Below, piece after piece: positions 42,286 to 52,223 of a stretch of DNA of 64,000 bases. Made by a program: the position numbers and the translations under genes. How positions within the stretch are numbered: the first letter of the stretch is position 1; the number at the start of each line of letters is the position of its first letter. The stretch covers positions 25,770,602 through 25,834,601 of the forward strand of contig OZ020313.1 of the NCBI GenBank assembly GCA_963971305.1, read 5' to 3'. The DNA comes from Arcuatula senhousia (lineage: Eukaryota; Mollusca; Bivalvia; Mytilida; Mytilidae). Under the pieces are notes generated by a model. The model did not search any database, had not been told where the DNA came from, and was given only the letters and a program-made list of their open reading frames with translations.

Positions 42286-45202
42286 ATGCTAGACTTTAAC
42301 AGCTCTTACCGTGGATATCCTAAAATTTCTCCATGTAATGCTCCAAAATGACAAACATGCAACAGATTAATCAGGGACACCACTGTCAAATCTTCTGTAA
42401 ATGGACGAAAATTTTCTATTCAGCTCACTGAAGATGTCAGCTGACGTACAAACAATTTGATATATTTAATTACATGATCAAAACCTGGTTGCAACATTCA
42501 ATATGTTGGGGAGACCGGCAGATATTTATCAAAACGAACAGCTGAACATCTGTATCGCTTTCGTCGGTTCAAAAAATATAAATGCCTTTTATATCAACAT
42601 TTAAATAAGCATAATCATGACATTCAGTACATAAAGGTTCAACCCATTGAAATCATTAAAAGAGATTCCAATTTAAGTAAACGCCAGTTTTGCAAGGCAA
42701 GACGACTTGCAGAACTGGAGTGGATTAAAAAACTCCAAACGGCTTACCCTCTGGGTCTTAACGATAACATCATGGGACAAGGTAACATATCCAGATCTTC
42801 AAACTTTAATTTCATGAATTTAACGGTTCCTCGTAAACGGAACAAGCGGTCGCATGGTAGGCGAATAAATCGTAATACTAGAATACAACATCGTTCAAAC
42901 ATTACCATTACTGATCTTGTTAAAATATTTAAAAGCAACGGAAGACATCAATTACTTTGTAAACTTTGTTCTATACCTATTTCTAAACTAAACAATATTA
43001 AACTGGACTGTGAAACTATATCTCACGCCAGTCCCTTATATGAAGGTGCACTTATCATAAGTGCATTCTGTTATTTTAAATTGTTTCCAAAAATTGATAG
43101 TCCTCTAGACCGCATTCGACATTTTATCAAATTAACATATATTAATAGAGGACTTGATTTTATAAACATATCTAGCATATTTGCGGATCCAAAAATCAAA
43201 GATCTCATTCCACCTTATTTTTCTAATACTGAACCTCCTATTGTATCTTATAAATATAAAAAACCTACCCGAAACATTATTTTTAATTATACGTCAACCA
43301 CTACTGATGAAGAACTGGATACGAATATTCCTTTGTCATGCGACTGTAGTAATTCTGATTTTAAATATGTTCCTTGTGACCATGTTGTTACCGGTGACCT
43401 TACCATCGTCAAGGACCCAGAGGTAATAAATTTTCTGAAAAAGGGCCCAAAATTTAGACCCCCCCTCAAAGATCAATTGGAATTCTTGCTTCGATTGTAT
43501 CAAAACTGCAATTCTCTCTTTCTGTAAATCTTGGATCAAGAGAGAAGAAGCAGATACTAAATCTCTGGACAATTTTATAAATAACTTCATGTCAATTGTT
43601 AAACTCAGAATAAATCATTTTCAAAACTCCTTTGTAGAATTTCGGCCAAATACATATCTAAAAAGAATTAAGACAAAAATGCGTTCACTTGGTTCACAAT
43701 ACGTTTTCGTTCCTGCAGACAAAGCTGCCAATAATGTCGTTATTGTATGACGAAAATATTACCTTGAAGTGTTGATGCAAGAAATTAAAAGCTCCAACAC
43801 TTTTATTCGCGTACAATCTACAGAATGTAGTATTATTGAGGACCATATTTTAAATACCACATCACTACGAGCCGCTCCTACATACAATAAACTACCTACA
43901 ATGTACTGGATCCCTAAACTACACAAAAATCCTTATAAATCTCGTTTCATATCTGCTTCAAGTAAGTGTTCTCTCACTAATATTTCTAAAGTCTTATCAT
44001 TTGCTTTGACTACTATGAAAGAATTTATTATTCGATACTGCGAAAAGGTATTTGAAAACAGTGGCATAAATCATTTTTGGAGTGTGAAAAATTCGCTCGA
44101 TGTTTTAGACAAACTTCGCGCTTTTGAAGGTACTTACCATACAGTTGATAGCTACGATTTTTCTACTTTGTACACTAACCTTCCTCACTGTCTTATTAAA
44201 AAACAATTTGAATATCTGGTTAAATGGTGTTTCGATAAATCTAAAAGTGACTATATCTGCTCTAAAGTTTCTAAATTATTTAATAAATCGTTTTTTAGCA
44301 ACGAGACTCATAAAGGTTACGTCAATTGGACTGATGCAGAAATGATAACTGCTCTAAATTATCTTTTGGACAACATTTATATTCGTTTTGGGAGTACAAT
44401 TTATCGCCAAGTCATTGGTATCCCTATGGGAACTAATTGTGCCCCACTTATTGCTGACCTTTTTTTGTATTGTTATGAATCCCAATTTATGGCAAAACTT
44501 CAAAAAGACCCCAACAGACAACATCTCATTGAAACTTTTAATTATACATACATATATTTAGACGACATTCTTTCACTAAACAATCCGACATTTTCTAATT
44601 TTATTACGGAAATTTATCCCAAGGAATTAACTTTGAATAAATCTAACCTTACTGGTGATAGATGCCCATTTTTAGATCTAGATTTAAGTATAATCAATGG
44701 AAAATTACACACTAAAATATATGATAAACTGGATGACTTTTCATTTCCTATTGTGAATTTTCCTTTTCTAGAGGGAGATGTACCACTTGCTCCGTCTTAC
44801 GGAGTATATATTTCACAGTTGGTAAGATATGCTCGGATCTGCAGTGGTGTGTCTGATTTTAATGATAAAAACCGGTGTATTACAAAAAAATTACTAAAAC
44901 AAGGATATCGTTACCACAAATTAGTGAAGTCGTTTACAAAGTTTTATCATAAATATCTATACCTTATTGGAAAATTTAACTGTACACGACGACATTTGAT
45001 TGTTAAGGGAATATCCCATCCAGATTTCTACGGTAATGTTGTTTATAGAGCAAATAAATTCAAAAACAATCCCTTGGGAATGCAAAATTGGCTTAAAACT
45101 TTATTAAATAAAGGTTATGAAATGGATATTTTAGTAAAATCTTTGAATTTAGTCTTCTTTGGTAAAAATATTGATAATTTGATACTTACTTTAAAATGTT
45201 AA
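42286..45202 (+). CDS. Naiad endonuclease-reverse transcriptase with four in-frame UGA codons (putative selenoprotein)
   Basis: In one frame from 42286 the only stops are UGA: 42349 (in PK-U-QTC), 42442 (DVS-U-RTNN), 42475 (LIYLIT-U-SKPGCNIQYVGET) and 43748 (NNVVIV-U-RKYY). At the last, the decayed copy at 14053 has TGT (Cys). At 42442 and 42475 the Penelope GIY-YIG pattern has Cys (TxNLIYLIxC..C). At 42349 it would complete a CxxC. No TAA or TAG occurs. Published work reports that Naiads of clams and spiders evolved multiple selenocysteines, so recoding is the best reading; I did not identify a SECIS with confidence. RT motifs: WIPKLHK, YDFSTLYTNLPH, GIPMGTNCAPLIADL, IYLDDILSL, FLDLDLSI. The extra C at 43459-43465 breaks the frame in this copy, by mutation or sequencing error. 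Confidence 0.8.
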
Positions 45203-45850
45203 TTGCCTTTTTATACTTATGTCATTTTTGAGCATTACATCGGTCAAGTGTGTCGGTTTTGTGTGATGATGCATCATCAAATCAAGTGTTTGACGTGTTG
45301 TGTCGGATTTAAAATCGACATACTTGATTTTTTTACATCAGTCGATGGATGCTTCTTAGCTAGCTGTCAGTAACTTCGAGTGTTCTCAAGAGAGTATCCT
45401 TACGTCCCGTTAATTACCTGTTGTCCTTTTGTCTCAGATACTCTCTTGTTGAATTGAACTTCTATCGATTTGATTTTTACTGTGTGTTAGTTTGTGCTTT
45501 GTTATTGATTATCATTAGGGGGAAGGTTGGCGCCAAAAAACTAGTTTAACCCCGCCACATTTTAATGTGCCTGTCCTAAGCCAGGAATCTTTATCAAAGC
45601 TTATGTTTGTATTTAGTCGAATTTTTGTTAATTGTTTTTTGTCAAGAAGAGGGTCTTTCAATGCACTTTGGGATTGGGCTTGAATCATGTGTATTTTATT
45701 TTCAATCCAGGGGCCAATTGAAAAACAGCGAGCAGCGACCGCTGGTCACATTGAAGGCTGCTGGCTGTTTTCCATTGTGGATATTTAAAATATACGTTTA
45801 TAATGTAGGTTGTGTCGCGTACACTTATTCCACATCTCATTTTCTTCTAG
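42286..45850 (+). mobile_element. Naiad Penelope-like retroelement, longest copy
   Basis: One nearly intact element. From the ATG at 42286 to the stop at 45202 (971 codons once a single extra C in the C7 run at 43459-43465 is discounted) the order is: Cys-rich N-terminus, GIY-YIG endonuclease (QYVGETGRYLSKRTAEHL, 42499-42552), helical linker, CxC segment (SCDCSNSDF, with CDH following) near 43340, then RT. The endonuclease preceding RT is the permuted order described for Naiad/Chlamys elements; canonical Penelope elements have it at the C-terminus. The 3' UTR (45203-45850) ends TTCCACATCTCATTTTCTTCTA, shared by six other tails here. There is an in-frame TAA just upstream (42274), so the 5' limit of the element is uncertain. 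Confidence 0.9.
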
Positions 45851-46537
45851 ACCTAACAATTGTTATGAATATGCAAAACTAGAAAAACTGTGAGCAGTCC
45901 TCACAATTAAACACCCAAAAAAACAAAAACAAAAACACAATAAGATGGAGTTTTAGAATAAGAGGTGCACATCTACACGTGCATTATGCCATAAAGACTG
46001 TGTAAACAATTCATGATAATCTATTGAGAAATTTAGAAGAAGCTGCTGGTTCTGCTGATTGTACTATATATTGTCGTCTAATGACAGTGCCAATGTTATG
46101 TAATGGGAAGCCAGATGACAATTTAAAAAAAAGAAGAGTTGCACATCTGCATTATGTCACAAAGTTTGTTTGAATATTGGATGAAAAACCATTTCGGATT
46201 TAGGAAGAGGTGCGGATAAGAAAACAACAGTGAAAATATGAATTCGTAATTATGTATATGTTGTAACATGAATTGACACTTGTACTAATAGGCATATGTA
46301 TTCTAAATCACCTCAACTGAATGATATTGCATAAAATGTCACCTGTGTTGTATAAACCCAATGTAAAATTTCCATGCAATAATCAACACCACAGACCCAA
46401 ATATTGCATACCAAAAGCATGACTCCTCCATCAATCAATGAAAAAAAAATGAATATTTATTTAATTTGATATTTCCCGCCAGACGATGTCACGAGCCAGT
46501 ATTTCATTAATAAATTTTTTGATTGGTTAAAAAAGAG
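45851..46537. other. No gene seen
   Basis: AT-rich sequence 3' of the Naiad. It contains a block (ATGTCACCTGTGTTGTATAA, AAATTTCCATGCAATAATCA, ACCCAAATATTGCATACAAA-like) that is repeated at 47040-47200. Tandem or SINE-flanking duplication; non-coding. Confidence 0.5.
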
Positions 46538-46990
46538 AGCTGGTGGTGTAGTGGTTAACCATACCGAGCTTTTGTGTCTACTTTTGTTTCACAGCTCTAA
46601 CATTATAATGATTAAATAATTTGATTTATTGGAATGGCGTCTTGCGTTGGCCAATAAAAATTTCATGGTTCATTTTCATCAGACTGGATTTTTTCCTTAG
46701 TAAAGCTCGGCATGCGTGTCGGGCTACTAACACCAAGGTTCGTGGTTTGATCCTCGTCCGGGGTGAAAATTTCACGAACCAATTTTCCGACTCTCTCTTG
46801 ACACCATTTGCGAGGATGGTCTCAAGGAACGATGCTAGTCCTTCGGAAGGGACGAAAAAAGGTTGTCCCGTGTATGTGGAGAGCAATTCCCCATGCATGT
46901 TAAAGACCCCTTTGTAGAGTTCGATAATAGTAGGCTCAATGAGGGCCGCTGCAAAGGCCACACTCGCAAACTGCTAGCTGGAGAGGGATT
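46538..46990 (+). repeat. tRNA-derived SINE-like repeat S
   Basis: A polymerase III A-box-like stretch GGTGGTGTAGTGGTTAA (46546-46562) and a B-box-like GGTTTGATCC (46744-46753) are present but about 190 bp apart, so either an insertion separates them or two SINEs are joined. The body (GTTGTCCCGTGTATGTGGAG, ATGTTAAAGACCCCTTTGTA, GGCCGCTGCAAAGGCCACAC) recurs at 37020-37170 and 41990-42085. Confidence 0.5.
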
Positions 46991-47349
46991 TACATAAGCA
47001 TTTGTATTCCAAACCACCTCAACTGAAAGATACTGCATAAAATGTCACCTGTGTTATTTAATCCAAATGGGAAATTTCCATGCAATAATCAACACCAAAG
47101 ACCCAAATATTGCATACAAAAAGCTCCGCCTCCAAAACATGACTCCTCCTTCAAACAATGAAGAAAAAAAATATTTATTATTTTTGATATTTCCAGCCAG
47201 ACAATGACACGAGCCAGTTTTTAATTCATAAATATTTTGATTGGTTCAAAATATAATCACGCTACAAAAGCCTACCTCGTTATCCGAATAAACTACTCAC
47301 GCTTCGCGTTCGAAGTTTATTAGGATACTCGTAGTACTGTGCTATAAAT

Positions 47350-48757
47350 ATAACTTAGCGGCAATAGGCAAAATCAGGCATTTAAATATTAATCATATTT
47401 ACAAAGTAGAGTGGATTTCAACCTATTAATTGTCATATGTATTATTGGCCTCTTCTGGTACAAAGCCTGTCTGATTTTATATGCCAACCAAAGAATGAGT
47501 GAGTGAGTGAGTTGATGTTTTACGCCCGTGCAACGCCAATTATTGGTTATTTAAAGGCGATGAACATAAAAAAGATGATAAAGTTAACATGAAATGATGA
47601 TGATATACGAAATATGGGGTTGGGATGTGATACAAAGGACCGGTAAATTTTAAAGAACCACAGGATAAGGGGAGGGATGGGTAGGGGCGAAAAATTTAGC
47701 CTATGTTGTGCACTACTTGGCGGTCCACAAAGGGGTCTTTTGCGTGCATGAAGCGTGACGCTCTCTACACATGTTGGCCCACTATGGTCAGGGTTTTCGT
47801 ATTATAGACCTGATAACCCTCGCGGACGACGGCCACCCTATTCAGTCACCTAGGGAACACACTTGGTCGCTCTGTGGGCTGACCACTGACCCAAGACCAT
47901 TAGTTGCCTTTCACGACAAGCTAGGCTCTGTTGCGGGACTATTCGCCACCCTGGCCCCGCACGGGACCTAACCAAAGAGAGAAAACCATAAACATAAATC
48001 ATTTTTGACACTGGTGCTTCATTTTACATATTCTAACATGTATGTTTTTCATGAGAAAATTACCAGCACATTTTTTTAACAATTAGAGGTCTTCATTGAT
48101 ACTTTAAATCTTTAAATGAAAAGATCTTTTGTCGAATTTGAAGCTACAGTATGCAATATGCAATATTAATTAAAAAATACTATTATACAACACGAAAAAA
48201 CTTTTTTACCCTTTAAGCCTTAGGGCAATAATCCCTAAAAGGGGTTATTCGTTAACTTCATTCCCTTGGGGTTTTTTGAAGATGTCTTTTAGCTAACTAT
48301 TTGAACAAGCAAATTCTTTTCTCAATCTGAAAAAGTTTTCATTTTCAAGACAGAACATGAAAAAGAAGCAGATATTTTAAAAATTGTAACAGACGGATGA
48401 CAGACGCAGAATGATTACAATAGCTGATCTTCGGTAAGGTGACCTAAAACCAATGTATAATAAAGATAGTGTTTTTTGAAAGTGCTAAATTATTTGCTCT
48501 AAACTCAATGTTTTAGTTACTTGGGGAAATAATCGTTAAAAGACCGATTTGATGTTCTCTATTGGTTAAAGTGTTCTTAATAAGGTCGTCCTTTATTATG
48601 TTATTGCTTAGGATATAGACAAAATTTGGATATTATGATTTCAGGAAATAAGCCTAATGCCTAAAAACTGTAGGGAATTAGCAAATGACTAGGCATTAGC
48701 TTATGGCCTAGGAAATAGGCTTAATGCCTGATTTTGCTCATTGCCGCTAACATATAT
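47350..48757. repeat. Repeat Z (minus) within an inverted-repeat-flanked block
   Basis: 47350-47392 (TTAGCGGCAATAGGCAAAATC, AGGCATT) is inverted at 48719-48757 (AATGCCTGATTTTGC, CATTGCCGCTAA). Between them lie repeat Z on the minus strand (47494-47960; GAGT repeats at one end, GCCAGGGTGGCGAATAG complement at the other) and AT-rich DNA with several TAGGCATTA/TAATGCCTA motifs. It may be one TIR element or chance flanking; no TSD resolved. Confidence 0.45.
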
Positions 48758-49444
48758 AAGTTTTTTCGTTTTTCTTCGATGGTGATGTTTGCGTAACGGG
48801 TGAATGAAATCGGTTGTACAGTGTAATTCAAGAGTTCAAATACATATTACAACAAAGTTCCAGCATATTGAAAATGCCAAAAGTATCCAGATTTTGAAAA
48901 GCATAATAAAACCAATTTACAAAAATTGCAACCAATTTTAATGTCATTTAAACCTTAAAGTAATAAAAGAAAATTTTGAATATCTTAAATGTCATTTTCT
49001 TTGTTTGGCGACTTCGGCGTTTTCGTCGCCGTGAATTTTTCTACGAGCGAAAAGCTCGAGGTACAGTGTACCGGCCGCGATTTTGAAAAAGCAAAGTTTA
49101 TAAACAAAGTTAATAAACAGTGCGCATGCTTTAGGCGGGTTAAGCTCATGAATATGATTTTTTGTAAAGCTTAACAAATATTATTCAGTGATTATTGTTT
49201 TTCGATTTTTAGATTAATTTGGTACCATAGCCGTATTTTTTGTTGTTCATATGTTTAAATTAGACAAAACAAGTTGTCTGTTGGCCTTGTTGGTAAAAAA
49301 ATATTTTTTCGTAGACAATTTCCCTTTAAATTGTATGTTTCATGTGTATGGCGAATGTCATATTATCAAAAGATAGCATAACAGACTATTTTCATTTCTC
49401 ATATTAATGAAAACGTTATCTACCTTTTTTTTCCTTTTTTGTAG
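48758..49444. other. Last intron of the dead copy
   Basis: No gene or repeat recognised except a palindrome-like ORF pair (48989-49177) that is open on both strands; it has no known motif and I treat it as chance. Confidence 0.4.
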
Positions 49445-49869
49445 CTTATGGGGTTCATTCCCCCCAGCACCATCACCACAACAGACCTACACAAACGTCA
49501 GAGCACAAGAGATCACCGTACCAACAGCGCCGATATATTCTCAGGAAGGCTATATTTCGCCTCCTCCACCGTAAACATTTAAGTCTTGATATGGGAAGAA
49601 GATAAAGACTTAAATGTTCGGGTTTCATGTTCTTTGTTTAGGATGCTATGTTTTTTCTATCTATCAAACAACTAATCATAGCATTAAAACGTGTGCAATG
49701 TGTCGGTTGACAGCGGAAAATCGGTATATGAATCTACATAATAAATGGCCCGGAATCCATTTGGAGGAAGAAAACAAAAATGTCAGGAGTTCGCAAATGC
49801 AAAGATATTACCATGCTACAAAAATAGATGTCATTATGGTAAAACTTTACTGTTGCAAAGTGCAATGTA

Positions 49870-50076
49870 CTGTTAACCAACTTATTTTCGCGACTACTTT
49901 ATCTCGCGTTGGTATGTCAAAGGACAATTTTGCGACTATTTGTTTTCGCGATTCTTCATTACTCCAATTTTTTAACAAAGTAAAATCATTTTATTCACGA
50001 CGAGTGATTCTGCGAATTTCTATTTCTTGCAAAATTTGCAACAATAAATCGCTCGCGAAAATAAGTTGGTTTACAG
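49870..50076. mobile_element. Short MITE, 207 bp, TA target duplication
   Basis: Inverted ends CTGTTAACCAACTTATTTTC and CTGTAAACCAACTTATTTTC, each followed by GCG, are flanked by TA on both sides (49868-49869, 50077-50078). The interior repeats TTTTCGCGA/TTTTGCGA motifs. This fits a Tc1/mariner-type miniature element. It overlaps a 175-codon ORF (49614-50141) that I do not accept as a gene. Confidence 0.7.
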
Positions 50077-50079
50077 TAC

Positions 50080-52223
50080 TCAGAATAATCACTAGTAGAC
50101 TTACATTGTTATTATCGCAGTTATTGGTTTTTTTTTATTAAAGTCTAATAATTAAAATAAAAAGGTCATTAGAAGTATCTTACATGTAACCGACTGACAA
50201 TAATTGCCCAGTGTAACGTTTTATGATACTGCTGGTTAGGGACCGACCATCTAATTTGAGGGGTGACCTTGGTTTATCCTAAAAAGTATTCTGGATCTGA
50301 TTTTTGATGAAAAAAAATGTTTTTGCAGCAAAGGTAAAAAAAGGAAGGATTTCTGCCATAAAAATAATGTTGATATTTGGAAAAATGTTTTGTTGTGACA
50401 CCTTTAAGAAAAAATATTTTTCCGCGCTTTGCACGGAAAAAAAAGTCTTCCCAAAACAAATTAAAGAGAAAAACCGTCCCTTTAGATTAAGTATTCGGTC
50501 CCTTAATTATGCATTTTCCCAGTTAAGGTTGACCTTATGCTAAACTGATATTAACGGTGTTAATATCAACTTGTGTTCGTTTTAGAATGTCGAATCAAGC
50601 ATCATGGAGGTGTACATTTTGGGTTTTCTGGAAGGTCACTGATATGCCATGAGATACAAATAACTCCATTGTTGTATGTTTAGTTTAATTCTATTGTTCA
50701 ACAGCATTTTTAAAAGGGAAATATTATTGTATAAGTCTTAATCAAATCTTAAGTAGGAAACTTGGTTATTTTTTAAATCATAGAAATCAAGATTGTAATA
50801 TTCATGAATTGGTGCAGACAAATTCAACCGATATGCTGGTAAACCGCGTGTTATGTGTAGTCTCGAAAGAAACAGAGGTACCTATGGGCCATCCGAATAT
50901 CAAAAGTCCGAAAGGAAAGAGACTAAACCAGTAATCACAAACAAGAACAGAACGAAAAATGAATAGTATCGATTGAAACACTCCTTCTATCAAAATGCCC
51001 TCGTCCAGCATAACCCATCAATGTGCATTCTGTATTGAATTTTATGAATGAACCAGAAAGAAGCCTTCATTAACCAATGAAATAACAAAAATATTTATAG
51101 GTAAAGTGTAAGAACCAATCAAGTAATACATGTAGATGAATATATCGTGTATGTTGTTTCTCCTAATATCAAATAGTTCGTTTTGTAAAATGCAAAGGAA
51201 TAAATAAAACTCGTGCCAGTTCTATAAAATGCCAACAAAAATGGAGATAATACATATATATATATATATAAATGCAATCTGTTGGTGAGATAGTTTGGTT
51301 GTTCCTCGTTCTACGCGTATTTACATTTAGATAAAAGGTAGCAAAAAGACCTGCTGAAAAAGAAATTCAGTATCATTATGCCAGCGAAATCTGATCGGTG
51401 AGATAGAAATATGTAATATATGACTTTTGAATCTTGAGTTCGAGTTAATCACTGGTTAATGGTGAACCCGAAGGGTGAACCAATAAACCAGTGATAAACT
51501 TGATCTCAAGATTTAAAAAGTCCTATATTCTATTTATCGGTAAAACCCGAGCAACAAATGTGATTTTTTCGTTAAAAAAGGTTTTTTAAATGTTGTTTTA
51601 TAAGGAACATTTTAGTGTGCACACTGATATAACACGTGCTAAGTCTGACCCGATAATTTAGGGGATAAACATTGGTTCATGAAACAAGGGTTTATCAAAG
51701 GAAAATATAATGATTACCGATAAATTGGAATATCCAGACTTTGCATATATGTATTTCAAATGACTGTTGGTTTTACATTTATATTGAACAAAACTCCCAC
51801 TTCCATTGTGATCATATATTTTGGTCCGATATTTTCGAGACACAGTGATGTAGAACCCCCCCCCCCCCCCCACAAAAAAAAAGACCTATCTCATCTAGAA
51901 AACAAGACTTTTAAGATATGTGTTGGAAATATTGCAGCTATCAGACATATTTAATATGATATAATCATTTCGTCATTGTCATATGTTCAACTATAATAAG
52001 TGTGCACAAGAAAAAAACTACTTCCTTTATTCGAGTTAAATCTTTTGTTGTGTCTTTGTGTTAAATTGTGATTATATTACAATAAAATAAGATTTAAGAT
52101 AAAAATAGTATTCAAATCAATGTACTATTTGTTTGAAAAATAGTTAGTGCATTAAATTTGGAAATTCGCCATTTACGACACAATATCTTTTCAAATTACA
52201 TATTGATATTCAAACCTACCAAA
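50080..52223. other. 5' region of gene C
   Basis: AT-rich, with a TA microsatellite (51250-51271), a poly-C run (51857-51872) and a scrap of repeat Y (50860-50960). 51960-52220 is similar to the flank of the dead copy's exon 1, so this shared block is the most likely promoter and 5' UTR region. No TATA box is clear. Confidence 0.4.

Larger units (their letters stand above)
41482..49574 (+). pseudogene. Dead CYYR1-like gene copy (exons 1 and 4 only)
   Basis: Exon 1 (41482-41536) is exactly 55 nt, as in genes B and C, and encodes MECPPIKLLVFLCLALFL, close to gene C's signal peptide; the donor has become GTTAGT. Exon 4 (49445-49574, acceptor TTTTTTGTAG) matches gene C's tail exon: CTTATGGG at the start, then PAPSPQQTYTN and PTAPIYSQEGYISPPPP before TAA. 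In exon 4 the phase required by the splice site does not reach this Pro-rich frame: an indel near the C6 run (49460-49465) shifts it. I found no Cys/Tyr exon or transmembrane exon between them. The Naiad insertion at 42286-45850 and SINEs occupy the space. The gene is therefore a remnant; the two exons show the cluster once had another plus-strand member. Confidence 0.7.

Noticed and set aside
45240..45345. Possible SECIS formed by TTTGACG ... CTTGATT around the TGTCGGATTT/AAAATCGACA hairpin
   Set aside because: The UGAC/UGAU quartet can be drawn, but helix II has mismatches and bulges, its length to the apical A-run is off, and helix I does not pair. Not claimed without a covariance search.
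46626..46961. 111-codon minus-strand ORF (and 98-codon plus-strand ORF)
   Set aside because: Lies within SINE-like repeat S that recurs elsewhere without a conserved frame.
47771..47971. 66-codon ORF with ordinary composition
   Set aside because: Falls within repeat Z on the minus strand; other Z copies do not keep the frame.
48989..49177. Two 61-codon ORFs on opposite strands over the same bases
   Set aside because: No motif, no splice context, AT-rich region; mutual openness is expected now and then by chance.
49614..50141. 175-codon plus-strand ORF with several cysteines
   Set aside because: It spans the boundaries of a 207-bp MITE (49870-50076) and the 3' flank of the dead gene copy; no domain, so chance.
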